64,000 bases of DNA from Acanthopleura granulata (Eukaryota; Mollusca; Polyplacophora; Chitonida; Chitonidae): positions 9,797,936 through 9,861,935 of the forward strand of contig JABBOT010000011.1 in the NCBI GenBank assembly GCA_016165875.1, given 5' to 3'. The notes under the pieces were generated by a model. That model did not search any database and had not been told where the DNA came from. It worked only from the letters and a program-made list of their open reading frames with translations. Shown one piece after another: positions 12,606 to 23,717 of the stretch. Numbering within the stretch: position 1 is the stretch's first letter; every line of letters begins with the position of its first letter. The translations under genes and the position numbers were made by a program.

Positions 12606-13705
12606 AACTGATGCCACCGTCATCGTCAAGTCACTATCGTGACGACTGACAGTGCCATTGTGCAATGCTTCAAATGGCCACAACTTCCTCAGTGCCTGCA
12701 TTTCTTGTCACTTTCAACAGCCATAAGAAATTAAATTTACCAAGTTACATTTTCTCCGGGAACACCGGAAGCCGAGTTTGGAATTTTTCATCAAGGGTAA
12801 AATTAGGATTTTTGCTTCTTTTTATTACAGATAAGAAAGAGTTATCATGTGTTGGAGGTCTTTCGGAAAGTCAGTCGTCGTCATCGTATAATCAAAGTGA
12901 AAGACTTTTATCTCTCGGAGGAAACGTGAAAGTGTCTAGGTTGTGTGACATAAACACGTCTCCCTAAGTGAAATAAAGAAGGTTCATCAACGGCAGATTT
13001 CACCCAAAATCTCCATCAAATCAATTCAAGAGATTTCCTGGTACAAAGCTCATTCATCTTTATTTTATATTCTTACTTCACGGCCGTCTCAAACCTATCT
13101 GTTGCTGGTCCATCTCGGTCGGGAGTCATGTGTAATAAGTGTCCTCTTACCACCGTTCCGCAAAATGGATCCACTTGAAAAATTGCCACAACAATTGACC
13201 TTCTCGGAAAGATTCAACTGGTTCGTCGTCACTCTTAATTTGTAAGAAAATCACATTCACCTGACACCCTACCCCCTAGAACAAAACGACTGTATCAACT
13301 TAGTACCTTTCACCACAGAAAAGTTCCCTTTCACTCTCCACCTTGCAGCAAATGCGATAAAGCTTTCCCACCAGCTCTCACTGCAGCTTGGTGTTCCATG
13401 TGCCTTTTCTTCTAGGTCACGAGTGCGCACTTGGGTCCAAGATTTGCCTCCCACTTGAACATTGCCAGGGAACTGATTGGTAAATACTGCCACACCTACA
13501 TTCTTCATTGGGGATGCACTATGAATTTGTCCACTCTTATTTTGCAGCTAGTAAAAATATATCTCAATTTTGACTCTTTTGAAAACAAGGGAACAATTCC
13601 AAAATACAGGTCACATGATGGAGTCGGATTCGATCGCTGCTGAGGTTTCGCCTGTAAGTCTAAACACTTAATAAAATACGAAGTTTCCATGACTAACTAA
13701 ACATG

Positions 13706-13777
13706 GGGTTTGTCCGTGAATTGAACCCGGGACCTCTCGCACCCGAAGGGAGAATCATACCACTAGACCAACACGAC
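13706..13777 (-). pseudogene. tRNA-Pro(CGG)-like copy, unit 6, 5' end altered
   Basis: The tRNA 5' end is changed (ACACGACT on the plus strand where the others have ACAAGCCT), so the acceptor stem is also broken, in addition to the three shared mismatches. Confidence 0.85.
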
Positions 13778-14419
13778 TGTCGTACAAGGGCTTCTTACAA
13801 GTTTCAAATTCATGACCACAATTTTCTACCCTGCTGTTGTCACCTATGACATAAAATACTTCTAAAACACATCTTTTCACTTGTACATGCATACGTCTTC
13901 ATGAAGCTATTTCGGTAAAATTTTCCTACCCCATTCCTTACCTGGAGCATTGGGCCTGGGGTTTGCAAACAATGACATAGTGTTACCCGCGGAATAAAAA
14001 TAGGGCTCGTCCTCAAACTGCCTTCGCGAAATTCCGTCTTTAGCGTAGGATTAAATAATTGATCAAGACGAAGAAGTGTGAATTTGAAATTTAAAAAACA
14101 AAAATATACTATTCACCTGTTTTCTGTAAATATTAACAAAATGCGTTGAAAGTGTAAAGGTGCAACCTCTAGTCATTTTATTACCTCATCATCAAGGCAT
14201 TGAAAGAGTCTCCAGTGATACACCTTATTTTAATAAGACAAAGGCATTTCCAAGTCCACACAACACAGTATCGAGAGTTGAAGTTAATTGGATTTGTGCA
14301 CTGCTAAACACAAGCCATTAGTGTCACAAACATGCGGACATTTTTGCAACTTCATAATAATAGTTCTATGAAAAGTGAAAATATGCTACCCCTACACCTA
14401 AAAACCAAAGAAAAACGTG

Positions 14420-14491
14420 AGGCTTGTGCGGGAATTCAATTCGGGACATCTCGCATCTTAAGAGAGAATCATACCACTAGACCAACAAGCC
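14420..14491 (-). pseudogene. decayed tRNA-Pro-like copy, unit 7
   Basis: Same family as the copy at 83-154, with small extra changes in and around it. Confidence 0.8.
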
Positions 14492-14919
14492 AATCTTACT
14501 CAAACCTCAACCTCACCTCAACTCATAACCTTATGTTATTCGGGTGAAGTCTGTCTAAGGTTTATGCAACAGCACAAACTGTCACAACACCCTGAGTCGA
14601 TGCTGCCATTGTCACCTTAGACAGACATAACAATTGAAATTAATAACTTACATTTTTATACAGCGTTACACACAGCTACGCTTAAAATTCAACACTCTAG
14701 TAGATATATTCATGACGGGACTGCAAGCGGTATCGCGTTTTAGACCACTTTTTCAATGAGTGCAGCCCTTATCACACAAGCGACGAGGAGGACTATCAGC
14801 AGCATCGAGCAGGACGATGGTATTTACAACTCGAATCGACTTCTCTTAATTCAAAGTTGACAAATTTTAAGCTCTAACTGATAGAAATTCGACTTCTTCT
14901 TAATGAAGAGAAAATAACA

Positions 14920-14970
14920 GGGCTTGTCCGGGAATTGAACCCGGGACCTCTCGCACCCTAAGCGAGAATC
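14920..14970 (-). pseudogene. truncated tRNA-Pro(AGG) at array deletion
   Basis: The 3' portion of the intact AGG gene, including the T arm and anticodon arm, is present. It then jumps at 14970 to sequence that in other units lies about 270 bp further on. The tRNA 5' end is missing, so this copy is dead. The junction marks a deletion within the last unit. Confidence 0.92.
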
Positions 14971-16120
14971 GTCATCGTATAATCAAAATGAAAGACTTTT
15001 ATCTCTCTGAGGAAACGTGAAATTGTCTAGGTTGTGTTACATAAACACGTGTCCGTAGGTGAAATTTCCCCCAAAATCAATTGAATTAAAGAGATTTCCT
15101 GGTACAAAGCTCACTCACCTTTATTTTATATTCTTACTTCACGGCCGTCTGAAATCTATCTTGTTGTCGGTCCATCTAGGTCGGAAGTCATGTGTAATAA
15201 GTGTCCTCTTGCCACCGCTCCGCAAAATGGGTCGTTTTGAAAAATTGCCACAACAACTGGCCTTTTCCGAAATATTCAACTAGTTCATCGTCACTCTTAA
15301 TTTGTGAGTAAATCACACTCCCCTCACCCCCTACCAACCCCACCCCAAAACGCCTGTATCAACTGAGTACTTTTCACGCAGAAAAATTCCCCTTCACTCT
15401 CCACCTCGCAGCAAATGCGATAAAGCTTTCCCACAAGCTCTCACTGCAGCTTGGTGTTCCAGGTGAGTTTTCTTCTAGGTGACGAGTGCGCACTTGGGTC
15501 CAAGATTTGTCTCCCAGTTGAAGATTACTAGGTAACTGATTGGAAAATACTGGCACACCTACATTGTTGATTGCCTAAACACTATGAATTTGTGCACTCT
15601 TATTTTCCAGCTGGTAAAAATATATCTGAATTTTGTCTGTTTTGAAGAGAAGAGAACAATTTTTGCCCAGGGTTTTTGATAAATTCCCACCGGAAATTTA
15701 CCAAAGTAGAAATTTGCTATGACTTCATTTCAGACTTTGAAATCCAGCACTCGCTTTATCGACTGTGCCTTTAGGTCAGGAGGTATTAAGACCAATAAAA
15801 GTCCGCCCAAATGATGTCAATAATTCCGAAAAATGCCTGACATGTTGGAATCGGGTTCGCTCGCTGCTGTGTCGACGGCTGTAAGTCAAGAGACTTTGTT
15901 ACCTAACCATGTGGTCATGTTCCATCTACCACAAGGCTCTTCAAACTGTCCAAAGTCACATCGAATCATACAGTCTGGATCAAAACACTTGTCGTGACCT
16001 AAACGACAAACACGCTACAGGGACATGTAGATAAAACATAGAGCCGTGATTTTCTGATCAAAAATAAAAAAAACGCGGCTGGAGGGATTTATCCAAAAAA
16101 ATTGTTTTAAATTAAACATA
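14971..16120 (-). repeat. eroded right edge of tRNA-Pro array
   Basis: Sequence to about 15640 aligns with the unit segment corresponding to about 930-1620, with many substitutions and small indels. Blocks near 15840-15930 still match the unit just before its CGG-like tRNA. The stretch 15660-15840 and 15930-16110 is not recognisable as unit sequence. No gene is seen. Confidence 0.85.
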
Positions 16121-16164
16121 GGGCCTGTCCGGGAATTGAACCCGGAACCTCTCGCACGCGAAAC
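16121..16164 (-). pseudogene. 3' part of interrupted tRNA-Pro gene
   Basis: On the minus strand this gives a complete T arm (CCGGG, TTCAATT, CCCGG), an anticodon 3' stem GCGAG, loop TTCGCGT and the acceptor 3' strand. It starts at about tRNA base 29. The left flank resembles the flank of the CGG-like copy (AAACATGGGG). The 5' part of a tRNA-Pro lies 5.2 kb away at 21397-21423. Confidence 0.85.
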
Positions 16165-16601
16165 GAAAAACTTTTTTTTTTGAAAAAATTGTTTATCTAG
16201 GTTCATACAGAAATACAGGAATGCGCACATCCAAAACCGTGACTATGGTTTTAAAGATAAGAATATCACAGATATAACATAGCCATGGAAGAACAATATA
16301 TCAAAATACAAACATTTCAAAATTAGACACATAGATTACGAATATACCACCCCAGTTGCCTGACCCATACAGACAACATATATTCATAGTAGCAACTGTA
16401 CATCATTGTGTCATTTATTTTAACAAATGGACTGTATTTCATATATTTTGCAATGAAGTTGGACACCTGACTCGCATGCTTCTTTAACTTTACTGTAAAG
16501 AAGAGCTTTGAAAATTTTTTCAACACACCGAATCCGCTTGTTAGCAAGCCACAAAACCTTTTGTTTCTATATCACTAGTCTAGCACAGTTCAGGACAATC
16601 T

Positions 16602-19600
16602 TTAGATAATGAAAACACAGTTTTGCGTGTCGAAGAGCAACATACATTCAAAACTGACACTCATCGGCGTCTGTCTGAGCAAAGTTTCAGTAATATTACC
16701 AACATATTTTATAAACTGGGTTAACATAGGACAATGGATTATTAACTGGATAACTAATTCCATGTGCTTTTCACACAGAAGACACAGGTCGCTATTTACA
16801 TACCCTATTTTGAAAAGCTTCTCCATTGTATACGCACAATTATGACAAATTTTAAAATCCAGCACAGTACAATCAGGCCCCTTTCCAGGCAATACAACTC
16901 CATAAATGATCGACATCAGTGTTAGGGAAAACTCTTACCCAGTGCTGAACTGAGGCAGGCTCTACCAACGTTTCTTCGCGAAGTAGCTTATAAAATTGCT
17001 TGGTTATCAAGACTGAAACTGGCGTACTACGTCCTTTAATATTTAGTTTTGGTTCCGGACAAGCATTCCTAATGGATGTACAAGCAGTAGCACTGCCATC
17101 TACTATTCTGAGAGATTGCTGTGAAATACCCTCTTTAATCACTCTGTTTATGGCGTCTGTCTGTGCAAGATCAGCCTCGGGGAATGTCTCTAGCACAATT
17201 GCTCTGATAGCTATTTCTGACAGGAATCCGGGAATGTATTCATAAAGAAATTCCGCACACAAAACAGCTTGGATTTGATAAACAGTTTTGAAAACAAATG
17301 CCAACCAATAAGTTTCATATTGGCATTCGAAAATACTGGTTGGCTAAGTACCTATTCCAGGCTCTCAGTACAGAGTTCAACTCCTAGTTTTGCCCATGCT
17401 AAAAATAACTCCTTGTAATACTCTGGTGAGACATCAAGCAAGGATTTATGCCGCACAATGTAGAACAGTGAATAGGTCTCTGACAAGGTATACCATTTTG
17501 ACAGAAAATATACAAAATATACTTTCCACACCGCACGATCATTCTGATTACAAAAACCACCCAACATTTTGAGGCGAAAGGCCCCCACCTTGGTGGCAAT
17601 GTCTGGCATATTTAACCCACCATTTTTAAAGGAGTTAACAACAACTCCATAAGCTGTCAGATGTCCCCACTGAGCTCAGAAAAAAAATCTACGCATACAG
17701 CTCAAAACCTCATTAATACATTTCTCTTGAACCGGCAATACAGCCACACAATACCACAATCTAGACACCTCTAAGGCCATGATAACTGCGACTCTCCCAT
17801 GGAGCGACAATCGTCTGTTTCCATAGGTGAACACAGATACCGTGTTTAACAACGGGAATGCCCTCAATTGTATGATTCTGGCAGTCTGTACACATAGGTA
17901 ATATCTCTGACTTATCAATATTTAATTTTGCGTTAGACACTTTACCATATAAACCCACAGTGTCTATATTTAACACACTCTCGCTCACTTACGGTTACCG
18001 TTGTGTCATCTGCATGTAGGAAAAAGAGTCATTTTTCTGGGTAGCTCGTGATTTCTAAGCCCTTGATATTATTCTCCGCTCTTATCATAGCCCCCAAGGG
18101 ATTTACACTAAGTATATACAATAAGGCAGAAATGGGACACCCTTGCTTAATGGATTGCCCAATTGAAAAGTATCTGGTCATATGACCTTTACACGTCACA
18201 GCCCCCCGCACATCTGTATAAAAGATGGATATCCATTTGTGGAAATTCTCTCCAACGCCAAAATGTAACCACACTTCACGTAAATATTGGTGTGACGCCA
18301 TATCGAAAGCTTTCTCTTGATCTAGCTTTATAAAATAAGATTCAACATCGTCAGTTTTCACATATTCTATGACATCTCTCAAACTACAAATAGTATCAGC
18401 AATATCACGCCCATGGATACAACATGTTTGTGAAGGATCAACAACGCTGGAGATGACATTCTTGAGCCTGTTGGCCATACAACGTGACAAAATCTTGTAA
18501 TCAACATTTAAAAGTGATGTAGGCCTCCAGTTATTTACATTACGTTTATCTCCTCGGTCTTTATAGATCAAAGAAATTACGCCACTTTTCATAACTCCGG
18601 TCAACTCCCCTCTTCTGAAATTGTTATTGTACGTCTCTAATAACAAGGTGCCCAACTCAGGCCAGAAATATCTATAAAACTCGACAGTTAGATCGTAGTT
18701 ATCAGGACTTTTATTACATGACATGCCATCAAGTGATCTTTTTATCTCTTCTAAAGAGATTTCTGCATCACAATGTTGTGCGTCACTCTCTTCTATCGAG
18801 ACATCAACATACGACAAAACTTTTTTGAAAGCCCCTTCGTCAATATCTTCTTTTTAGAACAAAGTGAAGCAGTACCTATAGACCACATCTAACAGGGCTG
18901 TTGTAGAAGTCACGCTTTTTCGACAAGCGTCAATCAGCCTGGTGATAATTTTTTCCCTGTGAGTGTTTTTCTAAGTGTAGAATATACTTAGAATTTTTAT
19001 CACTTTCATGAGTATATCGAGCTTTCGATCTTATCTTATTGTATCTTATTAATGTCACAGTGCTGCTCTTTACTCCTTTTTGCACCAAAATTCTGAGTCA
19101 AGCTTTTCAGCTTGTATTTGAGATTATCCTACCATACACATATATCGTTCTTATATACCGGACATGTTAACTGCTCATTGTCTCACCTTGGTGCAAAATT
19201 CATCATCTTCCAGTTACCTGTTGTTAAAACAATACAGACCAGGACCGATTTCAACCGGTGAAAATCACATTTCATATAGAAAACAGAATGATCACTAAAG
19301 GAGGTATTTTTCACGTATAGAAATTTACAATTGACAACAATTTCCTTGGAGATTAACATGTAATCCATGCAGCTCTGTTGCAAAGTATTTTCCACGGCTC
19401 TGTCCCACGTAAACATGATTCTTCTAGGGTTTCTTTCCCGCCAAATATCAACAAGTTTATACCTTGACATCAACTCTTGTTATTTCACCCTCGACTTATC
19501 ATTTTCCATGCGCTTAGATGCCCTATTTATTGACTTGAAAACTACAATACAATCCCCAACCAATATTTTAGCATTCACTATAAGAAAAGTATCCACTTCG

Positions 19601-20023
19601 CTAAAAATCATATAGCTATGTTATACTATTGAGAGCGTAAACATTTACAATGTCTATCATTTTGTCTTCATTCTCCAAAGTGGACTAAATTAGTCGTGCC
19701 TCATTATCAGATGTTACACCCATAACATTGTCTATAAAGGACCTGACAATGATAATGGCAACCCCTTTTGTGCCGTCCAGCGAGTTACTGGCATAGACTT
19801 TGCCTTTAATTAACCGTTCTACTTTACTTACGAGTTCATCGCCAAAATGAGTTTCTTGCAGGCAAATTATATCTGCATTCAGTCCGTTATACAGACGCTC
19901 GAACTTATTTCCAGTTCGTAAACCATTACAGTTGAATGACGTGATCATCACCATTATGAGAATGAAGGTTATTTCATTGCGCTCCATTGTTCGACTTGTT
20001 GCAAGGCACAATTCTACTTGCAC
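16602..20023 (-). pseudogene. retrotransposon ORF2: endonuclease, reverse transcriptase (broken)
   Basis: Read on the minus strand in several frames. The endonuclease N-terminus at about 19685-19960 has SFNCNGLR and the metal-binding CLQETHF motif. The endonuclease C-terminus at 19183-19473 has the SDHS catalytic box. The reverse transcriptase fingers and palm at 18029-18817 have NWRPTSLLNVDYKIL, LDQEKAFD and KQGCPISALLYIL. The catalytic box follows after a frameshift at 18005-18016 and reads HADD where YADD is usual. The thumb (NAKLNIDKSE) is near 17900. The C-terminal part at 16602-16916 has CHNC and CLLCEKH, the usual L1/Tx1 terminal zinc-binding region. ORF2 opens close to the end of ORF1 at about 19974. 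Multiple frameshifts make this a pseudogene. Confidence 0.9.
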
Positions 20024-21300
20024 GAGACAAAACGGGTTTATTCTTATTTCGCCTTGCAGTTGTAGATGGTTGTAACAAAGTCTCAGAAGACTGCGAGGAA
20101 ATCAAGGTACACTCGTTCTCACCTGTGCCTTGCGTCATTTCTTCCATGGCTGGGGCCGCCTCCACAGTAGTTTCGCCGCCGATATTCCGGCCAACTGACT
20201 TTCCATGTCGTGGACTTCTTATTCCGAGCAGGCGCACTTCTCGAGTCCTCTTGTTCGTGACACTTGACCACCCGTCTCTTTGCTGGCTTCCATCGGTCGA
20301 TTTGAACTCACTTGAACTGATTTCACATTCCCTTGCCGTGCCATTGTTTGGAATACTGTCGAGCATGCTCTGGTCTAGCCCGCCACTCCTCTACCTTTCT
20401 ATTCGTACGTTTTCATTTTTACGACCGACACCACTGTTCAGCTCGTCATCTAGATTTAGGTCGGCAGTTGGAGGGGCCCTTGACTGAAGGCTTTCCGTTT
20501 CTGCACATTCACAATATTCCTGGCCACAGCGCTCACAAAGTCCGGAGTTCGTGTCACAGCTACAGTCATTTGAACCACAAATTTCCCAAACTGAACAATT
20601 GCACTTGCTCCTATATTAGAGACACCCCATACATTTGTTCGCATGACATGCAAGGGGTACATGTCCTTGCACTCCACACCTGTAACACCTAAAGTCCGGG
20701 CATTGTCGAAATATATGGTCCTCTGCCATACACAATGAACACACCTTCTTTTGATTATCGTGAACAACTCTGAAATAATCCGCATTGGCTCATGTGGAAA
20801 ATTTCAAGGCGTAAGGTAGAGATTTCACATTCTGAGGGAACTTGATTTTCACGTACCTTGTGCCCTCAGTCACTTTGGTGCCAAGATAAAACTCCCTTTT
20901 AATATCTGAAAGGATTTCCACGCCAAATTCCTCCAATTTCTTCACTATTTCATCATCATCCACGTATGCATATAGGTGCAAAAACAACACAAGAAGAATA
21001 CTCTGTGTCACACCAGCACACGCACAAAACTGACCGTCAACTTCAATTCCATCACCCTGCAAATCACTCGATGCTTTCGCCACATTTGTTAGCTCGTATT
21101 TCTCAGCTCCTTTAGGTACACAGGCAAGTAAGGCGTTCAGTCCACACGCCTCCTCCACAACTCGAATAACTTTCTCGGCAGAAATTTTTGTAGTGTGTCT
21201 AACATCAGCATTCAGTGAGAAATCCTTTTCGTACTTCCTTCCTCTTCCTTGTGGCCCACGGCCCCTGGTTCCTGGAACAAAAAAAAATCAGACACCACCA
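19974..21300 (-). pseudogene. retrotransposon ORF1 with two CCHC zinc knuckles (broken)
   Basis: The upstream part (about 20790-21160) reads as the RNA-binding N-terminal region usual in Tx1-type ORF1, including YVDDDEIVKKLEEFGVEIL and FPQNVKSLPYALKF. After a stop and frameshift, the 20644-20745 segment encodes two adjacent CX2CX4HX4C knuckles (CSLCMAEDHIFRQC and CYRCGVQGHVPLAC). A hydrophilic tail of about 130 residues runs to a stop at 19974, next to the ORF2 start. The product would be the nucleic-acid chaperone of the retrotransposon RNP. The true start is uncertain and the frame is broken. Confidence 0.85.
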
Positions 21301-21396
21301 GTAGAAATGTTTTCAACAGCTCTACAACACAACGTTATGCTACGAGCTCTGTAAACACGTCCGGTCACCTCGGCTGTCAACACGGACTCCCCAGCA

Positions 21397-21423
21397 AGAA
21401 TCAGGCCACTAGACCAACAAACC
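21397..21423 (-). pseudogene. 5' part of interrupted tRNA-Pro gene
   Basis: On the minus strand this gives the tRNA-Pro 5' end through to about base 28 (GGTTTGTTGGTCTAGTGG, then CCTGATTCT), with the A box largely kept. The right flank matches the flank of the AGG copy in the array. Together with 16121-16164 it accounts for a whole tRNA with no base lost or duplicated, but the two flanks come from different tRNA contexts of the unit. Confidence 0.8.
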
Positions 21424-22215
21424 ATCAGATAGCTCCATCATCATCAAGTCACTATGGTGACGTCTGACTGTGCCATTGAGCAATGTTTCAAATGGCCACA
21501 ACTTCGTCAGTGCATGCATCTGTTGTCACTTTGATCAGCCATAATAAATTAAATTTAGCAAGGTAGATTTTGTACAGGGATACCGGTGGCCGAGCTTGGA
21601 ATTACTGATCAAGCGTAAAAACATGGTGGATTTTTTTTTATACAACACCGGAAAGAGTTATCATGTGTTGGAGGCCTTCCTTTAAGTGATAAGTCGTAGT
21701 CGTATAATCAAAATGAAAGACTTTTATCTGTCTAAGGCGCTCTGAAAATGAGTAGGTTGTGCTAAAACGAGCACGTCACCGTAAGTGAAATGAAAGAGGT
21801 TCATCAATGGGAGATCTGCTCAAAATGTGCATAAATTGAATAAAACAGCTTTCCTGGGAGAAGGCTCCCTTACGCTTATTTTATATTCTTACTTGACGGT
21901 CATCTCAAACCTACCTGTTGCCGGCCCATCTGGTTCGGGAGTCAAGTGTAATAAGTGTCCCCTTATCAACGCTCCGCAAAACGGATCGTTTTGAAAACTG
22001 CGACAACTGACCTTCCCTGAAATATTGAACTAGTTCGTCGTCACTCAATTTGTGAGTAAATCACACTTCCCAGACTCCCAAAGTGGCTGTATGAACTCGG
22101 TGCATTTCTAGCCGAAAAAATCCGCTCCACCCTCCACGATGCAGCAAATTTGATAAAGATTTCCGACGAGCTCTCACTCCGAATTGGTGTTTCATGTGCG
22201 TGTTCTTCTAGGTCA
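21424..22215 (-). repeat. diverged partial copy of the 2.39-kb array unit
   Basis: Aligns with the unit segment just right of the AGG tRNA (unit positions about 655-1480), with many substitutions. The homology stops near 22215. The array thus continues beyond the retrotransposon, and this is its last recognisable remnant. Confidence 0.85.
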
Positions 22216-23631
22216 CGCATGCGCATTTGGCGCATGTGATACTCCATATTAGAGAAACTGGAAACACGATGTGACGTTTTCCGTACGCCACACTCTTGTG
22301 TACTAAAGTCGAGACACTCCTTTGTCGTACAAAGTACGGTTCCCATTTTCTGTAACAACCGAAGGCCATACATTGTGGCTTTCTGGTTGAGACCATTAGG
22401 GAATAACCCCGGACGTGTTCCACTATCACTTTCTCGTTGAACATGACTTTAAAGTATATCAGAATTGCCTCGTGGTGAGAAGGAAAACAGCTGATTTAAC
22501 ACTAATTCTGTATGGCACAATGGTGAACTAGGAACGAGTGACTTCACAGAGGAAACAAATGCCTTCTCGGGTTGTAGAAATGTCTCACCCTTCATTGGTT
22601 AAAATTCAGCGCGTGGGAGCCTGTTCGATTTCCATACGTGGGCGTTCTTGCTTACTTTGAACTGCGATATCTCGGTTATTCTATCCATCACAAAATAAAG
22701 TGACGTGTTTTTTTAACTTAAAATGGAATTCTTTATCGATACATACATACATTTCGTCTGGTGTTGTCTTTTCTTTTAATTAAAAATATAGACCCAGTTC
22801 TCTTTCTATGCCGGAATTAGGTCACATTTTTCTAAATTAGAAGCTGATTTTGGCATTATGTCGTAGTCTTCCCTATACTATCGCAGTAAACCTTCGATGA
22901 GGCGTCTCCAGGTATGGCAAATACTGTCGAGGTTCCGTTACCTCCATACATCAAAAAAGTTCGTTAGTGTTCATGATATTAAATAACGCATGCCTTGATT
23001 TGTCGACGTCTAGAACACGAGCTAACCTATTTTCTCTCGCCAGGACATTGTTAAAATCACCTTGAATACTGTCGGTGCTTTACCAGTCACACTAGCCCAT
23101 TAAATGGGGACCCGTAAAAAGCCCGACAGCACGACCTCGACGTCATTTTATTGACGACAATTATTCCTTTCCCATGTCATCATAATGACGTCCCATAAAA
23201 GACTGTACAACGTTACAGTAGGAACTGATACACTGTAACTGTGTAAACGCTGCGCTACAATCTATTTTTGACCTAATAATCGCTAAAGATCCTTCTTCAC
23301 ACTATCGTCACATCACGGTATTAGAAAATATGCCGCTTTCCCATTCTCACAGAAAATAACTCTCGTTCTCTCTGATGCATTCGCCAGGGAGGAGGAGGCG
23401 TAGATTTTAAGTACATCGATTTCTTTATCATATTAGCAGTGTTAGGCACAACGGCGTCATTTCCATTTTGATAAATATCATTTTATTCTCTTAACTCAGT
23501 CACAGATACTCCAGTGCCATACAATTCCATGCTTACGGGTGGCGAAGAATCAACGTTGTGCCGTTTTGCTAACCATCAACCTCTATGTCACAAAACTCTA
23601 TGTGAACGCATTTCTTTGCCCAAAAATATGC
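22216..23631. other. intergenic, no gene recognised
   Basis: I see no tRNA, recognisable exon, SINE or protein domain on either strand. The frames here are short and without known motifs. Confidence 0.5.
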
Positions 23632-23717
23632 ATTATTTATTTACTTGATTGGTGTTTTACCCCGTACTCAAGAATATTTCATTTATATGAGCGCGGTCAG
23701 CGTCATGGTGGGAGGAA
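23632..23717 (-). repeat. SINE family A fragment (3' end)
   Basis: Minus-oriented tail of the common tRNA-headed SINE: (TTTA)n, then TTGATTGGTGTTTTACCCCG, ACTCAAGAATATTTCA and GGTGGGAGGAAA. The tRNA-like head is missing. Confidence 0.85.

Larger units (their letters stand above)
1..14970 (-). repeat. 2.39-kb tandem array carrying tRNA-Pro genes
   Basis: Position 1 matches position 2391, and the same sequence returns about every 2,390 bp. The spacings of the intact tRNA are 2390, 2390, 2388, 2392, 2391 and 2386 bp. The window therefore opens inside the array, which probably continues to the left. There are six full units plus a last one cut at 14970. Each unit carries three proline-tRNA-like sequences, all read on the minus strand, in the plus-strand order decayed copy, intact AGG copy, CGG-like copy. 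Copies are nearly identical at the left and diverge toward the right end. The rest of the unit has short open frames that repeat only because the DNA repeats, with no start context, domain or codon signature that I can recognise. I see no rRNA or snRNA in the unit. Confidence 0.97.
16165..21396 (-). mobile_element. degenerate Tx1/L1-like non-LTR retrotransposon inside a tRNA-Pro gene
   Basis: A minus-strand element of about 5.2 kb. Its ORF1 has two CCHC zinc knuckles, and its ORF2 has an AP-like endonuclease, a reverse transcriptase and a cysteine/histidine C-terminal domain. The minus-strand 3' end next to the tRNA half is A-rich (poly-T on the plus strand near 16172-16181). The 5' end abuts the tRNA 5' half at 21397. 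Both reading frames are broken by stops and frameshifts, so the copy is inactive. The motif order, and the RT blocks around NWRPTSLLNVDYKIL and GCPISALLY, point to the L1/Tx1 lineage. Tx1-clade elements are known to include families specific for multicopy RNA genes, which makes the location notable. I see no LTRs and no clear target-site duplication. Confidence 0.9.

Noticed and set aside
13269..13508. 79-residue minus frame seen in several units and in part at 15374 and 22041
   Set aside because: The frame survives in diverged copies and so caught my attention, but a 4-bp indel breaks it in units 1-3. Substitutions show no clear third-position bias and no protein similarity is recognised.
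1..14970. Array considered as rDNA, a histone cluster or CRISPR
   Set aside because: No 18S, 28S, 5S or histone sequence is seen. The unit is far too long for CRISPR and the genome is eukaryotic.
19987..20487. 166-residue plus-strand open frame
   Set aside because: It lies antisense to the retrotransposon ORF1 tail, is low in complexity and has no recognised domain.
16165..21396. Element considered as an LTR retrotransposon or viral integration
   Set aside because: No terminal direct repeats, protease or integrase. The endonuclease plus reverse transcriptase order and CCHC ORF1 fit a non-LTR retrotransposon.
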